DNA from: Diadema setosum
Taxonomy: Eukaryota > Echinodermata > Echinoidea > Diadematoida > Diadematidae
NCBI GenBank assembly: GCA_033980235.1
Contig: CM067076.1
Coordinates: 32,522,383-32,586,382 of the forward strand
Direction of reading: 5' to 3'
DNA length: 64,000 nt
The notes under the pieces were generated by a model. That model did no database searches, was not told the DNA's origin, and saw only the letters and a list, made by a program, of their open reading frames with translations. Every line of letters begins with the position of its first letter. Position 1 is the stretch's first letter. This document shows, one piece after another, positions 23,679-34,560 of the stretch. A program made the translations under genes and the position numbers.

Positions 23679-24719
23679 AGGTAGGGGATACCTTTTACAG
23701 ACCTCCCAAAATGCAGCAAAACATTAAATATGAACCTCAGGGGACTTGTTTAGGCCACTGCTGAGAAATTTGGAAGTCAACAGTTATCTACAATTTGAAT
23801 AATGCACCAAACTCAACTACTCAGTAGTTCTGTGTGTCAGCCACACTTAATCCTTTTTGTTGCAGTCTTCTGTATTTTTTTTTTATCTATAAACACAAAT
23901 CTAAAAGTAAAAGAGCTATGTAATAACATAATAGAGTGTGTGGCAAGAATGTATATAGAAATGTTTGTAAGTTTTGATGAACTTTCTTCACAAAATATAC
24001 ATGATGGACACACATGCAGTGCATGGGTCTGCAATGGTAGCCTAGTAGTGTACTGGAATTTACGGTGAGCCCCGAAAAAAATTCAATTCAAAATCTAACG
24101 GTCAATAAAAATGTACTCAATGTTACCTTCCACTTTCAATACCCCTATGGGAGTTTCTAAAATGATACTCTCTTCAACATACCACTGTATTTATACAACT
24201 CTTCATTTAAGGCATGCAAATGGGATTCCCTACCTTTAAGTCTTGTTTATTATACAAAATGTGAACAATAGTTATAATAGAAATGTTTCCTGGCTAAACC
24301 GTCTACAGTTGTTGTTTAATGAGAAAAATAGTGATATATCCTTATATTTTAGTCTTTACTGCAAACATTTTATGTGGTAGGATGTTTTTGTGATACAACT
24401 GACCTACACATATATGCATCAAAAGAGATATCTTGAAAACATTTTTATATCACTGCTCCCAAAGGTAAACAGGACCTTTGTTTGCTGAATTTATCATACT
24501 AATTCTTAAAATTCGGCAATTCATCTCAGAAGATTAAAGTTCTATGTTTCTTGAACAAATTGGCTATCTTATACTTTCTCTCTGACCTTCTGCAGATAAG
24601 CAATCAAGTTTCATCTAATTTTCACCAACCTGAGACATGCCGTAAACCCTGGAAAGTGTTACTCAAGCCAATATTCATCTTGAAAGCCTCCCTTCTCATC
24701 ATTATGACAGATAAACAGA
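23679..24719. other. Intergenic, no gene recognised
   Basis: AT-rich; no coding family or clear repeat recognised. Confidence 0.4.
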
Positions 24720-24789
24720 GAAGCTAGTTCACATGCATGCATTTAGAAAGTACTGATCAGAGGTTTCGAGCTGTTCATGCACAGATTGA

Positions 24790-26508
24790 TTGAAAAGATT
24801 TTATTTTCTGCATTTCATATTTTCTTTCAGAATAACAAAAATAACAAAGGCAGGTTCAATTACTCAAATACAATTCTGAAAATTATTGACATATTACATA
24901 GTAAGTCATATTTTGTATGTAAAGACAAATGAAACGTTAAATAACATACAAAATGTTTATATGGCCAATTATGACTTAATTCACAGTACAATATATAATA
25001 TATACATATGATGCAGAGGGCCGCCGTTATAAGCCGTGCTTGAACAGACGGACAGCCAGAGTTAAATTACCATTTTTTATTGTAGTACTTGAACACTAAT
25101 ACAGATGGGCCATGTTAAAGTGCGTGTAAATCCAGTTTTATACAATTACTTAGTAAACAGGAGTGGTGCCTGTGAGTGCGTGTGCAGGTGATGAAGCGCG
25201 AAAGTGTTGATGGTCAGCACTTCTAAGAAAATGATTGGATATGTTATAATATGGGCGAAGGGTCAAGCAGCAGAGTAAAAGAGAAGGAAAAGGGGGTGGA
25301 CCAAATATTGCCTTGTTGTTGAGTATAAGAGGTACATGTTTAATGATTACTGTACCGTATGATATTGTGCCAAGAAATATTTCTTTGTATTTGCCTTAAA
25401 GGAATAGAGAGATGTGCACTGTTTTATGTGGAGAGGGAGTGAATTCCAAATATCAGGCCCGTTATGCCGAATTGATTTTTGAGCTAATAGGAGTTTAGGG
25501 TTATTCAAATGGAAATCATTACGATGGCGCGTGGGGTAAGCATGGACATCCCTGTTAAGGGAAAATGCGTTGTGGAAGAGTGGGAGTAGATTTTGCGTGT
25601 ATTTGAACATAAATATTGCTGTTTGAAATTTGTGTATATCGTCAACTTTAAGAACTTTTAGTCTAAGGAATAATGGATCAGTATGTTCTAAATAATGTGA
25701 GTTGGTACATATTCTTATTGCCTTTTTCTGTAAAAGAAAAATTACATTTACTTTGGTTTTATTACAGTTTCCCCAGACAACATTACAATAATTAATGTAC
25801 GGTAAGATTAATGCATTGTATAACATAATGAGTACTTTTTCCGTTACAAAATATTTTAATCTCCGAAGTATTCCAATGGCTTTGGATATTAATGTGGTTA
25901 TATTGTCAATGTGGTTATTCCAATTTAAGTTGGAGTCAAGGGTTACCCCTAAGAACTTGGTTGATTTTTTTCCAATAATGGGCATACCATCAATAATAAT
26001 GTTATTAGGCATTATCGGTTGCAAATGTGAAGTATTGAAGTTTATAAAACACGTTTTATCTATATTAGTGATAATTTATTGCATTTGAACCATGTAGAAA
26101 TTTTTGCAAGCTCAGAATTAAGTATATCAACTAGTGTGTTTAAACAGTTGTGAGAGTAGAAGACACTGGTATCGTCCGCGAATAATACATAGGTGAGAAG
26201 GGTTGAGGAATTTATGATATCGTTGATATATATAAGAAAAAGTAGAGGTCCTAAAATGGATCCCTGTGGTACACCGCAAGTAATATATGACTTAAACGAG
26301 GTACTTGAATGAAATGCTACGTATTGCTGACGTTGGGATAAATAATCTCGGAACCAGGAAAGAACTATTCCTCTTATGCCATAATTATGTAGCTTTTTTA
26401 ATAAAATTCCATGGTCTATTGTATCAAAGGCCTTGCTCAGGTCCATAAAAACTCCTATCACGTGCTGTTTGTTCGCAATAGAATCGATAATTTTGTCATA
26501 AGATAAAA
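24790..26508 (-). mobile_element. L2-like LINE, 5'-truncated, minus strand
   Basis: Minus-strand reading: reverse transcriptase from motif DLSKAFD through FADD to the C-terminus, then a ~550-bp 3'UTR ending AATAAAATCTTTTCAATCAA. The 5' end is lost inside the RT, as usual for incomplete reverse transcription. The insertion interrupts a minisatellite, and a near-identical 3' part recurs at 59.4-60.1 kb. Confidence 0.9.
25347..26508 (-). pseudogene. LINE reverse transcriptase fragment
   Basis: The upstream frame (to 26461 and beyond) reads VFMDLSKAFDTIDHGILLKK, CGVPQGSILGPLLFLIYIND, and FADDTSVF, so both catalytic motifs (DLSKAFD, FADD) are intact. One frameshift near 26030-26060 leads to the second frame with KFLGVTLDSNLNWNNHID, INYCNVVWGN, LQKKAIRI and NDFHLNNPKL...GPDIWNSLP, ending YFLAQYHTVQ. 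This is the RT palm, thumb and C-terminal region. The N-terminal RT and endonuclease are missing, so it is dead although well preserved. Confidence 0.92.
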
Positions 26509-26805
26509 ACTACTGATCAGAGGTTTGGCGCCGTGGTCATGCTTGCAGAGATAAAAGTGTTGATTGGAGTTTTCGTGCGCTGTGCGTGCAGATATGAAAC
26601 TACTGATCAGGGGTTTTTCTTTGCCGGTGCAGGTATAATAAAACTGCTGATCAGAGTTTTTTCTTTAGTAGTTTTGCGTTGTTCGCGCAAAGTTAGAATC
26701 CTCTGATTACTATAGGTTTGCATAGACAGTGCAAAGTTAAAACCTCTGATCACTATGGTTTCTCCGTTGCTTGCACAGAGTAAATACTTCTGATTAGGGG
26801 GTTTT

Positions 26806-27475
26806 CGAACTTTTGCAACACATGAAGTTCCATAGGCGATTTCATGTGAAGAGTGAGAGACGGAAATGCCGAAGACGAAAAAAAAAAAATGATACCGTCG
26901 TGAGGGAAAATAGCACCCGAAGTTTTATGTATAAGTGCATTACCGTGTGCAAGATTTTTTCCAGGACGGAGGGAGGGGGTGGGGGTACTTAAGCGAGGAA
27001 GCCCCTTGCCACACGAGGGAATTTCTGCATTTTTATTGAAAGTCAACGATCTAGTGCACACTTTTTGTGTATTTTTTTTCAATTAAAAAAGTGAGAAAAA
27101 TGAGTATCCATGGACAATATTGATGGTTAAATTTGTAATCTTTTCGCCTGCGTGTGCTTCTTGTCGCTGTTTATAATTGCTATGTCTATATTAGGAATAT
27201 TAGGGGGTTTAAACCCCGGCCCTTCCGCTCCTTTTTTATTTATTCATTTATTATTTTTGTTTTTTGGAGGGAGTTAATATAGTATAGAGTCGTATGGTGT
27301 GCGACGGTCTTTAAGCTAAGCTATGTGAATAACATCATATTCATGTACCAGTTTATACTGCTTGGATACCCCTCAACCCATTACCACGATGAATAATGAA
27401 ATAATATATCATCGTATTATGTTGTATCAATATCTTATATGAAGATGAACTTTTTTTTTCTCTAGTTAGGAATTT
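26806..27475. other. Intergenic, no gene recognised
   Basis: A-run near 26879 and otherwise no recognised repeat or coding family. Confidence 0.4.
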
Positions 27476-27665
27476 GGCATATTTCATTTCATTCATTTCA
27501 TCTTATTTCATTTCCGACAAAAATATAGAGTACATTATGACATTTGCATGTACAAACATTTAGAGTACAACAGGACTTTTGCATATCCAAGCGAAATCAA
27601 TGCAGCCTTCTTTTTTTTTTACAATAAAACAAAACACAGTTTAAGAAAATGCATACGCAAACTGT
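27476..27665 (-). mobile_element. Probable retroelement 3' tail (minus strand)
   Basis: On the minus strand an A-rich stretch with AAATAAGATGAAATGAATGA and GAAAT repeats at 27481-27512 looks like a LINE/SINE 3' end. No coding part. Weak. Confidence 0.3.
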
Positions 27666-28117
27666 AACTTAATCCTATCAAGGAAAATGTATCTCATATT
27701 TTCTCTTTTCCTACTTCCTAACTTATTTAGGATTTTCCGCTTTCATTTGACCGCATACGTCCTAGGAGTTGGCATTTCGTTTGCAAGATTTAGAAACACA
27801 TATCGCTTTCAGTAACTCATGACTTTTTGGCCCGCTCCTGGTCCGAGCTAAATTAGCCCGCGCCAAGCAGTAAAAATTGCGTTCAGTAACTATTTATATC
27901 AGAGCAGCGCTACTTTTACGATGACCCATTCATAAACTCGGTCAAGTAAGGGATAACTGCCATGTAAATGAACACCTCATTGACAGAGCGGAAGTGCATT
28001 TTCGCGCGATATTTGATGTGCGTGCAGCGTGCTTATGACATCGGTGTATGAGCTGAGCAGCGTAAGCTGTGACCTTTCACCGTGAAAGGAATTTTGGCCC
28101 GCGCCTGGCGCTGCTAT
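27666..28117. other. Intergenic, no gene recognised
   Basis: Contains a single GGCCCGCTCCTGGTCCGAGC stretch near 27830 related to the tandem repeat that follows; nothing else recognised. Confidence 0.4.
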
Positions 28118-28512
28118 CGTTCATAAACTCTTTGATCAGCGCCAGGCCCGCGCCTGGTCCGCACCTGGTGCTAGCTGCAGCAGCGCCAAAATAGTCCGCG
28201 CCTGGCGCGGGCCACTTTGGCCCCCACCCATTCATAAACTCAAAATTTTCGACTTGGTCCGCTCCTGGTCCGCTCCTGGTCCGCTCCTGGTCCGAGCCAA
28301 GAGGGTTACTGAAAGGGGTAGGCCTAATAAACTCTTCGATCAGCGCCAGGCCCTCGCCTTGTCCGCGCCTGGTGCTAGCTGCATCAGCGCCAAAATAGTC
28401 CGCACGTGGCGCGGGCCACTTTGGCCCCCACCCATTCATAAACTCAAAATGTTCGACTCGGTCCGCTCCTGGGCCGCCCCTGGTCCGAGCCAAGAGGGTT
28501 ACTGAAAGGGGT
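28098..28512 (+). repeat. GC-rich two-unit tandem repeat (~204 bp) with inner minisatellite
   Basis: GATCAGCGCCAGGCCC begins unit one at 28134 and unit two at 28338. Each unit has GTGCTAGCTGCA, CAGCGCCAAAATAGTCCGC, GGCCACTTTGGCCCCCACCC and ATTCATAAACTCAAAAT, and ends GAGCCAAGAGGGTTACTGAA. GGTCCGCTCCT is repeated about three times in unit one and reduced in unit two. Open frames on both strands follow the repeat. Confidence 0.88.
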
Positions 28513-28523
28513 ATTAGACTTTT

Positions 28524-28851
28524 AGGCCCGAATTCACGAAGGTGGTACAAATGAAACCATGGTTTAAACCATGGACAAAAACCATGGAGCGCCAAGTGTC
28601 GCATGGAATATTTCGTCACGAAATCAGTCATTTCGTCGATGAAATTATCATTTTGTAACAATATACAACATTTTGTAACTAAATGAACATTTCGTCCACG
28701 GAATGATAATTTCGTTAACGAAACCTGTCATTTTATCGATGAAATGACCAATTTCGTAACAAAATATTCCGTGCGACACTTGGCGCTCCATGGTTTTTGT
28801 CCATGGTTTAAACCATGGTTTTGTTTGTACCACCTTCGTGAATTCGGGCCT
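28524..28851. mobile_element. Fold-back MITE with GGCCCGAATTC ends, copy 1
   Basis: Terminal inverted repeats AGGCCCGAATTCACGAAGGT and, inverted, ACCTTCGTGAATTCGGGCCT. Inside are AAACCATGGTTTAAACCATG palindromes and many ATTTCGT/ACGAAAT words in both orientations, so nearly the whole 328 bp folds back. A second copy is at 41753-42081. No protein. Confidence 0.9.
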
Positions 28852-29645
28852 TTGTGTATTCATTTAACACATGCACAGTCTTTCCTCGTTTGTACGTTTC
28901 ATTATTTCACATTTATGTTGTTTGTTGTATTCAATTTATTTTCAGCTGGTGTAGACTCACTCTGTAATAGGTGGGTAAAATGAAGTGGGTAAAATTAAAA
29001 GTACTCGTGGTAAACCGACAGAGACCAACAATTCCGGCACGCCACTTTCATGTCTATAGACAACCGGAACTTACTTGGGTTCAGACAGAAGTATATCTAA
29101 ACAAATTTTCCCCTTTAATAAGTTGACCAGGAACTAATTTATTTTTTTTGTCACTCCTGTAGAGGAGGGTGTGTACACATAAGGGATATTGTAGAAGTAG
29201 ACATGGTGTTGCAGTGTAAACGTTCGCTTGACGAGCCCATTCATTTCCTTCCGCTGGACATTGCCCCAATAATTCGTATTCAAAAGAGGAAAAGATGTGA
29301 AAACATGGGCAACAGAAAGGTTAGCCTAGGACGATTTCGGGCTTTGAGCAGCGAGTGAGACAAATAAATTATGCACTCTTGCTTGCATGGGGAACGTGAT
29401 TACAAGGCCTAAATTTGAATGCGTCGCTGAGTCTTATCAATTGAAACAAATTTATTCTGGGACAAAAATCAAATTGGTGACAATTAGGAAAAGCGGATGA
29501 GCTCTTTGAGGCGTTCTTAGACACACACACACAAACACGCACACACACATACACTCAGACACCGAAAAAAAAATACTGACGTAGACCCACGACCAACATT
29601 ATCATAGGAAACCCGTAAACATACCCAGCACTCTCAAATAGCGCG
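28852..29645. other. Intergenic, no gene recognised
   Basis: A short CA tract at 29521-29553. No coding family; probably the 5' flank of the transporter gene. Confidence 0.4.
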
Positions 29646-30043
29646 TAAAAGGGTGGTGCAGTTTCGGTTGAGATGGAGTTTGAGGTTTCCGACGTTTTTT
29701 GATGACGATATTTTGAGATAATGAGAAGCCTCTCATGAATTATGAAAGAGGATATAATTGTAACGGGAATTCAGAGTTTATTTGATTAAAATTGGTAATG
29801 AAATAGCTATAATATCCAAAACAAAGCAATCGTAAATAAAGATGGAACCAACTTTTATTAGCATTCCTACGTTTTACTTTGTTTTTGGATATCTCTGCCA
29901 TTTCAAAACCAATTTTCATCAAATAATAAACCTTGAATTCCTTTTAGAATTGTAGACTTTTCAACATTAAGCGGTTTCCAAATATCTCGCAAAAAGTTAC
30001 AAGCTGAATTATCACCTCAACCGATGCTCTGCCATCCCTTTAA
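29646..30043. mobile_element. TTAA-type hairpin MITE, copy 3, next to the SLC10A start
   Basis: Begins TAAAAGGGTGGTGCAGTTTC and ends GCTCTGCCATCCCTTTAA. It carries the family core TTTTGAGATA, GAAAGAGGATATAATTG, TTTGATTAAAATTGG and the inverted GGATATCTCTGCCATTT. Its right end lies 114 bp before the transporter's ATG at 30158, so it forms part of the proximal promoter or 5'UTR. Confidence 0.85.
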
Positions 30044-30157
30044 CTGAATGTCAGCTCATTCATTATTGTAGTCCCATACGTTTCTCATCGAGTAAGCCAA
30101 CATAACGAGGATTGCTGTAACCCGCCTATCTATCCAGGGCACACCTCGAGATTGAAA

Positions 30158-30334
30158 ATGACGTCCACAACCATGACAACAATGGAGTACACGACTGCGA
30201 ATAGTACGACAGAGGACCCCCTTTACGGTGGAGTGAATCTGACGCTGATGACGCAAGTCCTGAATATTCTTATCCTGGTCTTCCTAATGATTTCAATGGG
30301 CGTGGCAATTGACCTTCAAGACTTTAAAGAAACG
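30158..30334 (+). CDS. SLC10A-type sodium/bile-acid cotransporter, exon 1
   Basis: ATG at 30158 gives 59 residues ending DLQDFKET. The N-terminus is short, Thr-rich and extracellular in type, with N-glycosylation sequons NST (15-17) and NLT (27-29), followed by membrane helix 1 (VLNILILVFLMISMGVAIDL). MGVAIDLQDFKE matches the MGCTIEFKKI motif after TM1 of ASBT/NTCP proteins. The donor is g/gttcgt at 30335, weak in consensus but forced by the match IDLQDFKET-FRRP to the family's IEFKKIWGHLRRP with no gap. No earlier in-frame ATG extends it with family similarity. Confidence 0.88.
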
Positions 30335-31212
30335 GTTCGTTCTTAGAAGTAGTGATTTGATTTTTTTTTTTTATTTTGCATTTTGATAAACACCGTCAAA
30401 GTCTCAATGTGTTGATATCAATGTTTGTGGCTGCAAGGAGAGTTAAAGGAAGGGTGCATTGGTGGTGGAAACGAGTCAAGATGATAAATTATATCGCAAA
30501 TCATTGCTTAGTTTAAAAAAAAAAAATATGAATGCACACGTGAGTACAGTGAGATGTTCAGAGCATTGCTCGGTAGCCGCGAGAGAAGACATTCTTTGAC
30601 GTCGCTATTGTATAGCATTGTGGAAAAACGTGTAATGCATTATGCAGTGACAATCTGTCTCGATCTACCGTAGTCCATTCTTGTAGGGTCAAACTTTAAC
30701 AATTAGTAATCAATATACGTCTCTAGGTTTTTCTCTTTTTTTAAGATTAATGATTGAAAGGCACATTCTTTCAGTTTGTCGCATAAGAAGGCTCAAAACT
30801 CATCTGGAGGTCTCCTTAAAGTAGGTACTGCGGTAGAAATGCTTAGATGTTCTACAGACCACTGTGACTACATAATTATTATATAGATCACAAGGATCGG
30901 TGCGTTCTTTGTTTAATGCTTTAATGGCAGAATGAAAGGTTGATTTCAGTAAGCGACCAAAATCGAAATTGCCTAATGGAGAATAAAATTACAAAAATTG
31001 AACTCATACTCAGCAGATTCTGAGTATCATGAATTATAGATCTGAGCATATGGCAGTAATTGTCAGCATTCTCTCTATACAGGTATGTTAATTGTATGCT
31101 TATCACGTGCCTACACGTGAGAGTATTGAAATGGTAGTTTGTAATTTGTCTTTTGGTAATTTCTGTTGATGAATAATTTCTTTCTCTCTTTGTCTATTTC
31201 CTTTTCTGTCCG

Positions 31213-31257
<45 letters not shown>

Positions 31258-31273
31258 CATACAATGTGTGCAG
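30335..31273 (+). other. SLC10A intron 1
   Basis: A 939-bp phase-0 intron. It ends with a (CA)n tract (31219-31252) close before the acceptor tgtgcag at 31273. GGAGGTCTCCTT near 30805 echoes a sequence at 11.68 kb. Confidence 0.8.
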
Positions 31274-31467
31274 TTTCGCCGTCCCGTGGCATTCTTCATC
31301 GGGATGGGGTCCCAGTTCGTCTTGATGCCGCTCATTGGGTTTTGCCTCGGCCTTGCCTTCAAACTCGAAACGGCCGCCGCCATATCGGTTTTGATACTGG
31401 CATGCTGCCCTGGTGGTACCCTCTCGAACCTGTTTACCTTCCTGGCGGACGGGGACGTATGTTTGAG
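31274..31467 (+). CDS. SLC10A-type cotransporter, exon 2
   Basis: Starts FRRPVAFFIGMGSQFVLMPL in phase 0. It contains TM2-TM4 material and the hallmark CCPGGTLSN (residues 103-111 of the assembled protein) and ends DGDVCL plus two bases (AG). Q73, S110 and N111 fall at positions used for sodium coordination in bacterial ASBT homologues. The donor chosen is ag/gtatct at 31468, because AG plus the first base (C) of exon 3 gives Ser and restores DGDVCL-SVSMTT, the family's DGDMDLSVSMTT. A better-looking gtatgt 11 bases upstream (31457) would break the frame. Confidence 0.92.
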
Positions 31468-31859
31468 GTATCTCTCCCCCCCCCCCCCCCCCCAATAAAA
31501 GTCTGGGCCTTCTTTGAATAACAACCCAGCAACATAACCGACATAATGTCAGTGATATTGTTTATGATAATGATGAAACACTTCTATCATGACAATGATG
31601 CTAGTGATTATCAGAATTGCCAACATAATCATAATCACATTTTTGTTATCCCTCTCGTTATTGCAATTATTACGGACGATGTTCTTGATACTGATCAATA
31701 ACTTTATAAATCATCAGTTTCTTCGCAATAACAATGCATTATACAATGCATTAGATGTAAAGAACAGCCCTTTACGTCTAGTATGCTCTTGCGATTTTTC
31801 CGTAGCCAGTATCCCCAGTACTACTATCTCAAGGAGAAAATCAGTATCTACAATGTAAT

Positions 31860-31887
31860 CAGTATCTGCAATGTATTGCAGATACTG
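31860..31887. repeat. 28-bp perfect hairpin
   Basis: CAGTATCTGCAAT, a 2-base loop, then ATTGCAGATACTG. A related half (CAGTATCTACAATGTA) lies directly upstream at ~31842. Confidence 0.85.
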
Positions 31888-33162
31888 TTTTTCTTTTTTC
31901 CTTGGGAGGACAGAGTAGTGAAACCGACATGGGACTAGTACCATGATTATTATTGTCATTGTTCGTAGTCAGTTGCGTTGGCAAGCTAGTGAAAAGCCAA
32001 AAGTAAATAAATATTTGAAAGAATCTATATTACGTAGATAACCCGGGAACATTCAATTCGTACGTTACCCACGTAAAACATGATTCATGAATACCTTAAT
32101 GTAGGCCCCACAAGTCTTATTCGTTTAAACGTTAGTTTCCAATTGAATACATGACTCTCAGAACGGCCCAAGTACAAATCCTCGTGCGAGACCCCTTGCG
32201 AAGTCATGCAAATATAGATTGATGATCATTCAGTTTTACATTTTAATTTCTATTGATGAAATTCCAGTAACTCATAATAATCAAGGATATCAGAATGTAA
32301 TTAGTTCTTATTCCATTTTCTCAAAAATTTCTGTACTGAATTTGGGTCTCTGTTATACCCGAGCATTTAATTCAAAAATGTTCTTGTTAAATGCGATGGA
32401 TATGAAAAATTGTCATGTTCTAGCACGAATAAAGATGGAGTTGCCATGCATTTATCTCACTGCATTTGCACAAAGCAACAAGAATATCTTGTCCTACAAG
32501 AATAAAACAGAAAACCTCATTCTGCTACAAACCATTATCAACTATTATCTAGGTAGTACTGCAGTTAATGACTGAAAATGAAGGTGAAATATTAAGTTTT
32601 TGAACATTACAACCGAACACGCGCCCTCGCAGTGCAATCGCTTTCTCATCCATGTCGTTTACTGTGTGCGTTCTACGCAGGGAGGTAACTCCTCACACCT
32701 CCCTGGTTCTACGATGCATTTCGGCCACCTCTTGACACTCTTTTTTCCCCAAGATATTTTCTCTAGACTTTTTTCCCCCTGTTGCCCTGTGACCTGCACG
32801 CTGTCGCCTCACAAAGGAAAGAATACTCATTATTTACGACAAACTGGAATCATTCAAAAACAGCATAATGGCAGGGAATTCAACATGACGTCCCGAGAAC
32901 ATCGTACTGTACATGATCGATGCATGTATACGTGTTTTGAACCTGTGGCTTTATCGTGGACTTTGTTCCGGGCTAGAAACAGAGTATAGTACCTTAACTG
33001 GCTTTTGAAAACGAATGCATGCGGAGGTGGCAAAGAAAATCACGATAACCGTACAATATGCCGTAGTAGAACTGTATAATGTATACTTATACGTATGTAT
33101 GTATGTGTGTATTATCTATACATAGAAATTGCATCTTAAAAGTGTAATGTAAGCCTTGACTT

Positions 33163-33588
33163 GAATTATATTTTCGACAAGAGATATGATTTCCCAAAGT
33201 GCTGAGCGCTTTGGGTAACTAACGCCATTGGACTGTCAAGAACTATGTGACAATGATAAACACGCCCATCCAACAGATCATTTCATTCTATCCCGGTCGG
33301 CAAGTCGTGTAGATCAATGGTCACAGACAGGATTTATGATGTGACGTCACTCCACGCATTCTAGACAACGATTTCGATACGCGCTGCATTAGTCACGTGA
33401 TTGCATTATCATTGATCTACACGACTTGCCGACCGGGATAGAATTAAATGATCTGTTGGATGGGCGTGTTTATCATTGTCACATACAAAGTACTCAGTAA
33501 TTCTTGACAGTTCAATGGCGTTAGTTACCCAAAGCGCTCAGCACTTTGGGAAATCATATTATCTCTTGTCGAAAATATAATATAATTC
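33163..33588. mobile_element. Fold-back element, ~425 bp, arms ~150 bp
   Basis: The left arm has TATTTTCGACAAGAGATATG, TTTCCCAAAGTGCTGAGCGC, AACGCCATTGGACTGTCAAG, AAACACGCCCATCCAACAGA, TATCCCGGTCGGCAAGTCGT; the right arm has all of these inverted, ending CTCTTGTCGAAAATATAAT. The ~90-bp spacer is unpaired. Arms are mildly diverged. A MITE with no coding capacity. Confidence 0.92.
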
Positions 33589-33769
33589 GTCGCTGTCACC
33601 ACGAACTGGCATTTTAGTTAAAAATGGTTGGATTTCACGTTTTCGAGATTTTCACTTTTTTCGATAGTACTATAGACCCTTTACATTCCTGCTAAATTTG
33701 GAGACTCATATTTCAATGGTTACGTAATTATGACGTTCACATCAAACGACATTTAGCTAAACACGCGGA

Positions 33770-33905
33770 TTCAGATATCACAAAAGAGACACTTTGCAAC
33801 GCGCGCTGAAATGTCTCTTTGTGAAAATTAACTTTGTAACTAAATCCACTGATCAAGATATCACAAAAGAGACACTTCGCAACGCGCACTAAAATGCCTC
33901 TTTAG
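33770..33905 (+). repeat. Two ~79-bp direct repeat units
   Basis: AGATATCACAAAAGAGACAC followed by TT(T/C)GCAACGCGC occurs at 33774 and 33853, each followed by an AAATG(T/C)CTCTTT block. Confidence 0.85.
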
Positions 33906-33934
33906 TCCAGGCCAGAACGAGGCACCTAAAATTG

Positions 33935-33935
<1 letters not shown>

Positions 33936-33974
<39 letters not shown>
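33936..33974. repeat. (TA)n microsatellite
   Basis: Pure TA tract of ~38 bp; self-complementary. Confidence 0.97.
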
Positions 33975-34074
33975 GTACAATGTTTTTTAATGGTTTCTTG
34001 TCAATTCGAGGGTACTGTTTCCAAATCTGATTGATGCCACTCGCGAAACCTTGAGCATTTTCGGCAAAATGCAA

Positions 34075-34560
34075 AAATCCAAAATGGCCGCCAAATATGC
34101 TAATTTGGCCGTGATAATCACAAAAAATGTGCATTCTATGACCAATTATTCCACTAAAATTTGTACATTTATGGTCTAGAGTTACTCCATCTGCATTTGC
34201 AGGAAAATTTTCATTTCATATAGGTTCATTTAGTATTTAAAGTTCATTTTCAATTCAAAATGGCCGCCATTTGTATGCTCTTGTACAATATGAATGGCAA
34301 AAAAAATGCATGGAAATATAGAACAAATTTACTGTACTTCCAGTCCCGTACCTACGCTGTTATAATGTGTTGCGTGTGCAATAGAAAAGTATTGGGTGCC
34401 ACTTACAATATAGAGGGCCTATCGTATTTTTATTCTTTTAAATTAAAAAATTTAAAATGGTCGCCACTCTTATTCTCCTGTATAAGATGTATAATAAAAA
34501 TATATGTGGAAATAGAAAACCAATTTGCTATTTTTTTCTGACATGCAGCTACATCGTTTA
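34075..34560 (+). repeat. ~180-200-bp diverged tandem units with AAAATGGCCGCCA
   Basis: AAAATGGCCGCCAAATATGC at 34079, AAAATGGCCGCCATTTGTAT at 34257 and AAAATGGTCGCCACTCTTAT at 34455. Units two and three also share blocks like TGGAAATATAGAACAAATTT / TGGAAATAGAAAACCAATTT. Confidence 0.7.

Larger units (their letters stand above)
24750..26805 (+). repeat. ~60-bp minisatellite split by a LINE insertion
   Basis: Units centred on AAACTACTGATCAGAGGTTT then a variable stretch and TGCGTGCAGATA occur once at 24750-24789 and about five times at 26505-26805 (CTGATCAGAGG, CTGATCAGGGG, CTGATCAGAG, CTGATTACTA, CTGATCACTA, CTGATTAGGG). The LINE at 24790-26508 sits between them. Confidence 0.75.

Noticed and set aside
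28077..28661. 194-codon minus-strand open frame as a gene
   Set aside because: It runs through a two-unit GC-rich tandem repeat and into a fold-back element; the protein is just the translated repeat.
31457..31462. Donor gtatgt at 31457 as the main exon 2 end
   Set aside because: It would shift the frame of exon 3 and lose SVSMTT; the donor 11 bases later restores the family sequence exactly.
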